Below, in pieces: positions 63,561 through 64,000 of a stretch of DNA of 64,000 bases. The notes beneath the pieces are model-generated. The model had not been told where the DNA came from. It worked only from the letters and a program-made list of their open reading frames with translations, and did not search any database. The DNA lies in NCBI GenBank assembly GCA_007844125.1, contig CM017559.1, forward strand, positions 36,637,423-36,701,422. Direction: 5' to 3'. Origin of the DNA: Sinonovacula constricta. Lineage: Eukaryota; Mollusca; Bivalvia; Cardiida; Solecurtidae. The stretch's first letter is position 1. Every line of letters starts with the position of its first letter. The translations under genes and the position numbers were made by a program.

Positions 63561-64000
63561 CGAGAACATGGAGTAGCTGGTAAAAAGCTGTGAAGCAACC
63601 GTTTTTGCAATAAAACAATTGTTGCAAATGTTTGGATAAATACAAAATGTCAACATGTTTAAAGCTATTGCAATAACGACTTTTAAAATAACGAATCAAA
63701 AGGAAGAGGGCGTATGTATTTGTAGAAGCACATTTGTTAAGATATCTCATTAATAAAAACAAAAGCAATAAAGTAAAGTGATGTTTTCAGTCAAGACAGG
63801 TTTTGGAAGAAATTTGTCTACAGCATTTTTTATTTATAGGTGACTGTAAAGCTTGAAAAAATCATGTAAAAAATAAGCAACTTTCACATGATTTTTCGAT
63901 GTTTGTATCCGATCCGATTATCAACCACTTTTGCAATAATTGCAAATGCTTATATTATTTCATAAATGGTTGACATATCCAACAACATTTTCATGAAAGA
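63561..64000. other. unannotated AT-rich end of window
   Basis: Nothing recognised apart from the AT-rich upstream part of the minus-strand frame mentioned for the previous feature. Confidence 0.5.

Overview
ORGANISM. The window is AT-rich eukaryotic DNA. It has a spliceosomal multi-exon gene, decayed non-LTR and Penelope-like retroelements, tRNA-derived SINE-like sequences, many microsatellites and very large tandem arrays. This mix, with the abundance of TACATGTA-type words, fits a mollusc and most likely a bivalve. That is inference; I cannot name the species. Nothing looks bacterial or viral, and most short open frames are chance or repeat-driven. All calls were made by eye. LAYOUT. 1-5.5 kb: microsatellites, a 40-bp minisatellite (2.7-3.5 kb) and a G-poor polypyrimidine tract (4.5-5.0 kb). 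5.53-21.21 kb: one uninterrupted array of a 37-38 bp unit, about 415 copies, with multi-kilobase internal duplications. 21.2-24.0 kb: a dispersed repeat copy, a 42-bp minisatellite and a hairpin. 24.1-28.0 kb: a long decayed EEP-RT LINE on the minus strand. 28.5-29.0 kb: a second 42-bp minisatellite. 30.3-38.8 kb: two diverged direct copies of a non-coding segment flank a decayed Penelope-like element whose GIY-YIG domain is split by a 5'-truncated LINE. 39.8-45.5 kb: dispersed repeats and a diverged inverted duplication whose arms both begin with a tRNA-like head. 46.7-46.95 kb: a tRNA-derived SINE. 48.5-49.0 kb: a 245-bp tandem duplication. 49.86-55.73 kb: the one convincing host-type gene. 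56.5-60.0 kb: an array built on a 16-bp near-palindrome. 61.2-62.2 kb: a damaged THAP-like exon with a promoter-like patch on the minus strand. 63.3-63.6 kb: a GC-richer retroelement-like patch. THE GENE. Ten coding exons with canonical GT/AG junctions join in frame to 395 codons. The product has an N-terminal domain resembling the ParB/sulfiredoxin fold, a helical middle, a charged coiled-coil stretch and a C-terminal Tudor/SH3-like barrel. I do not recognise a named orthologue. The other coding-like stretches are retroelement remains with stops, frameshifts or deletions. I see no pathway linking the features beyond ordinary repeat-rich genome architecture.
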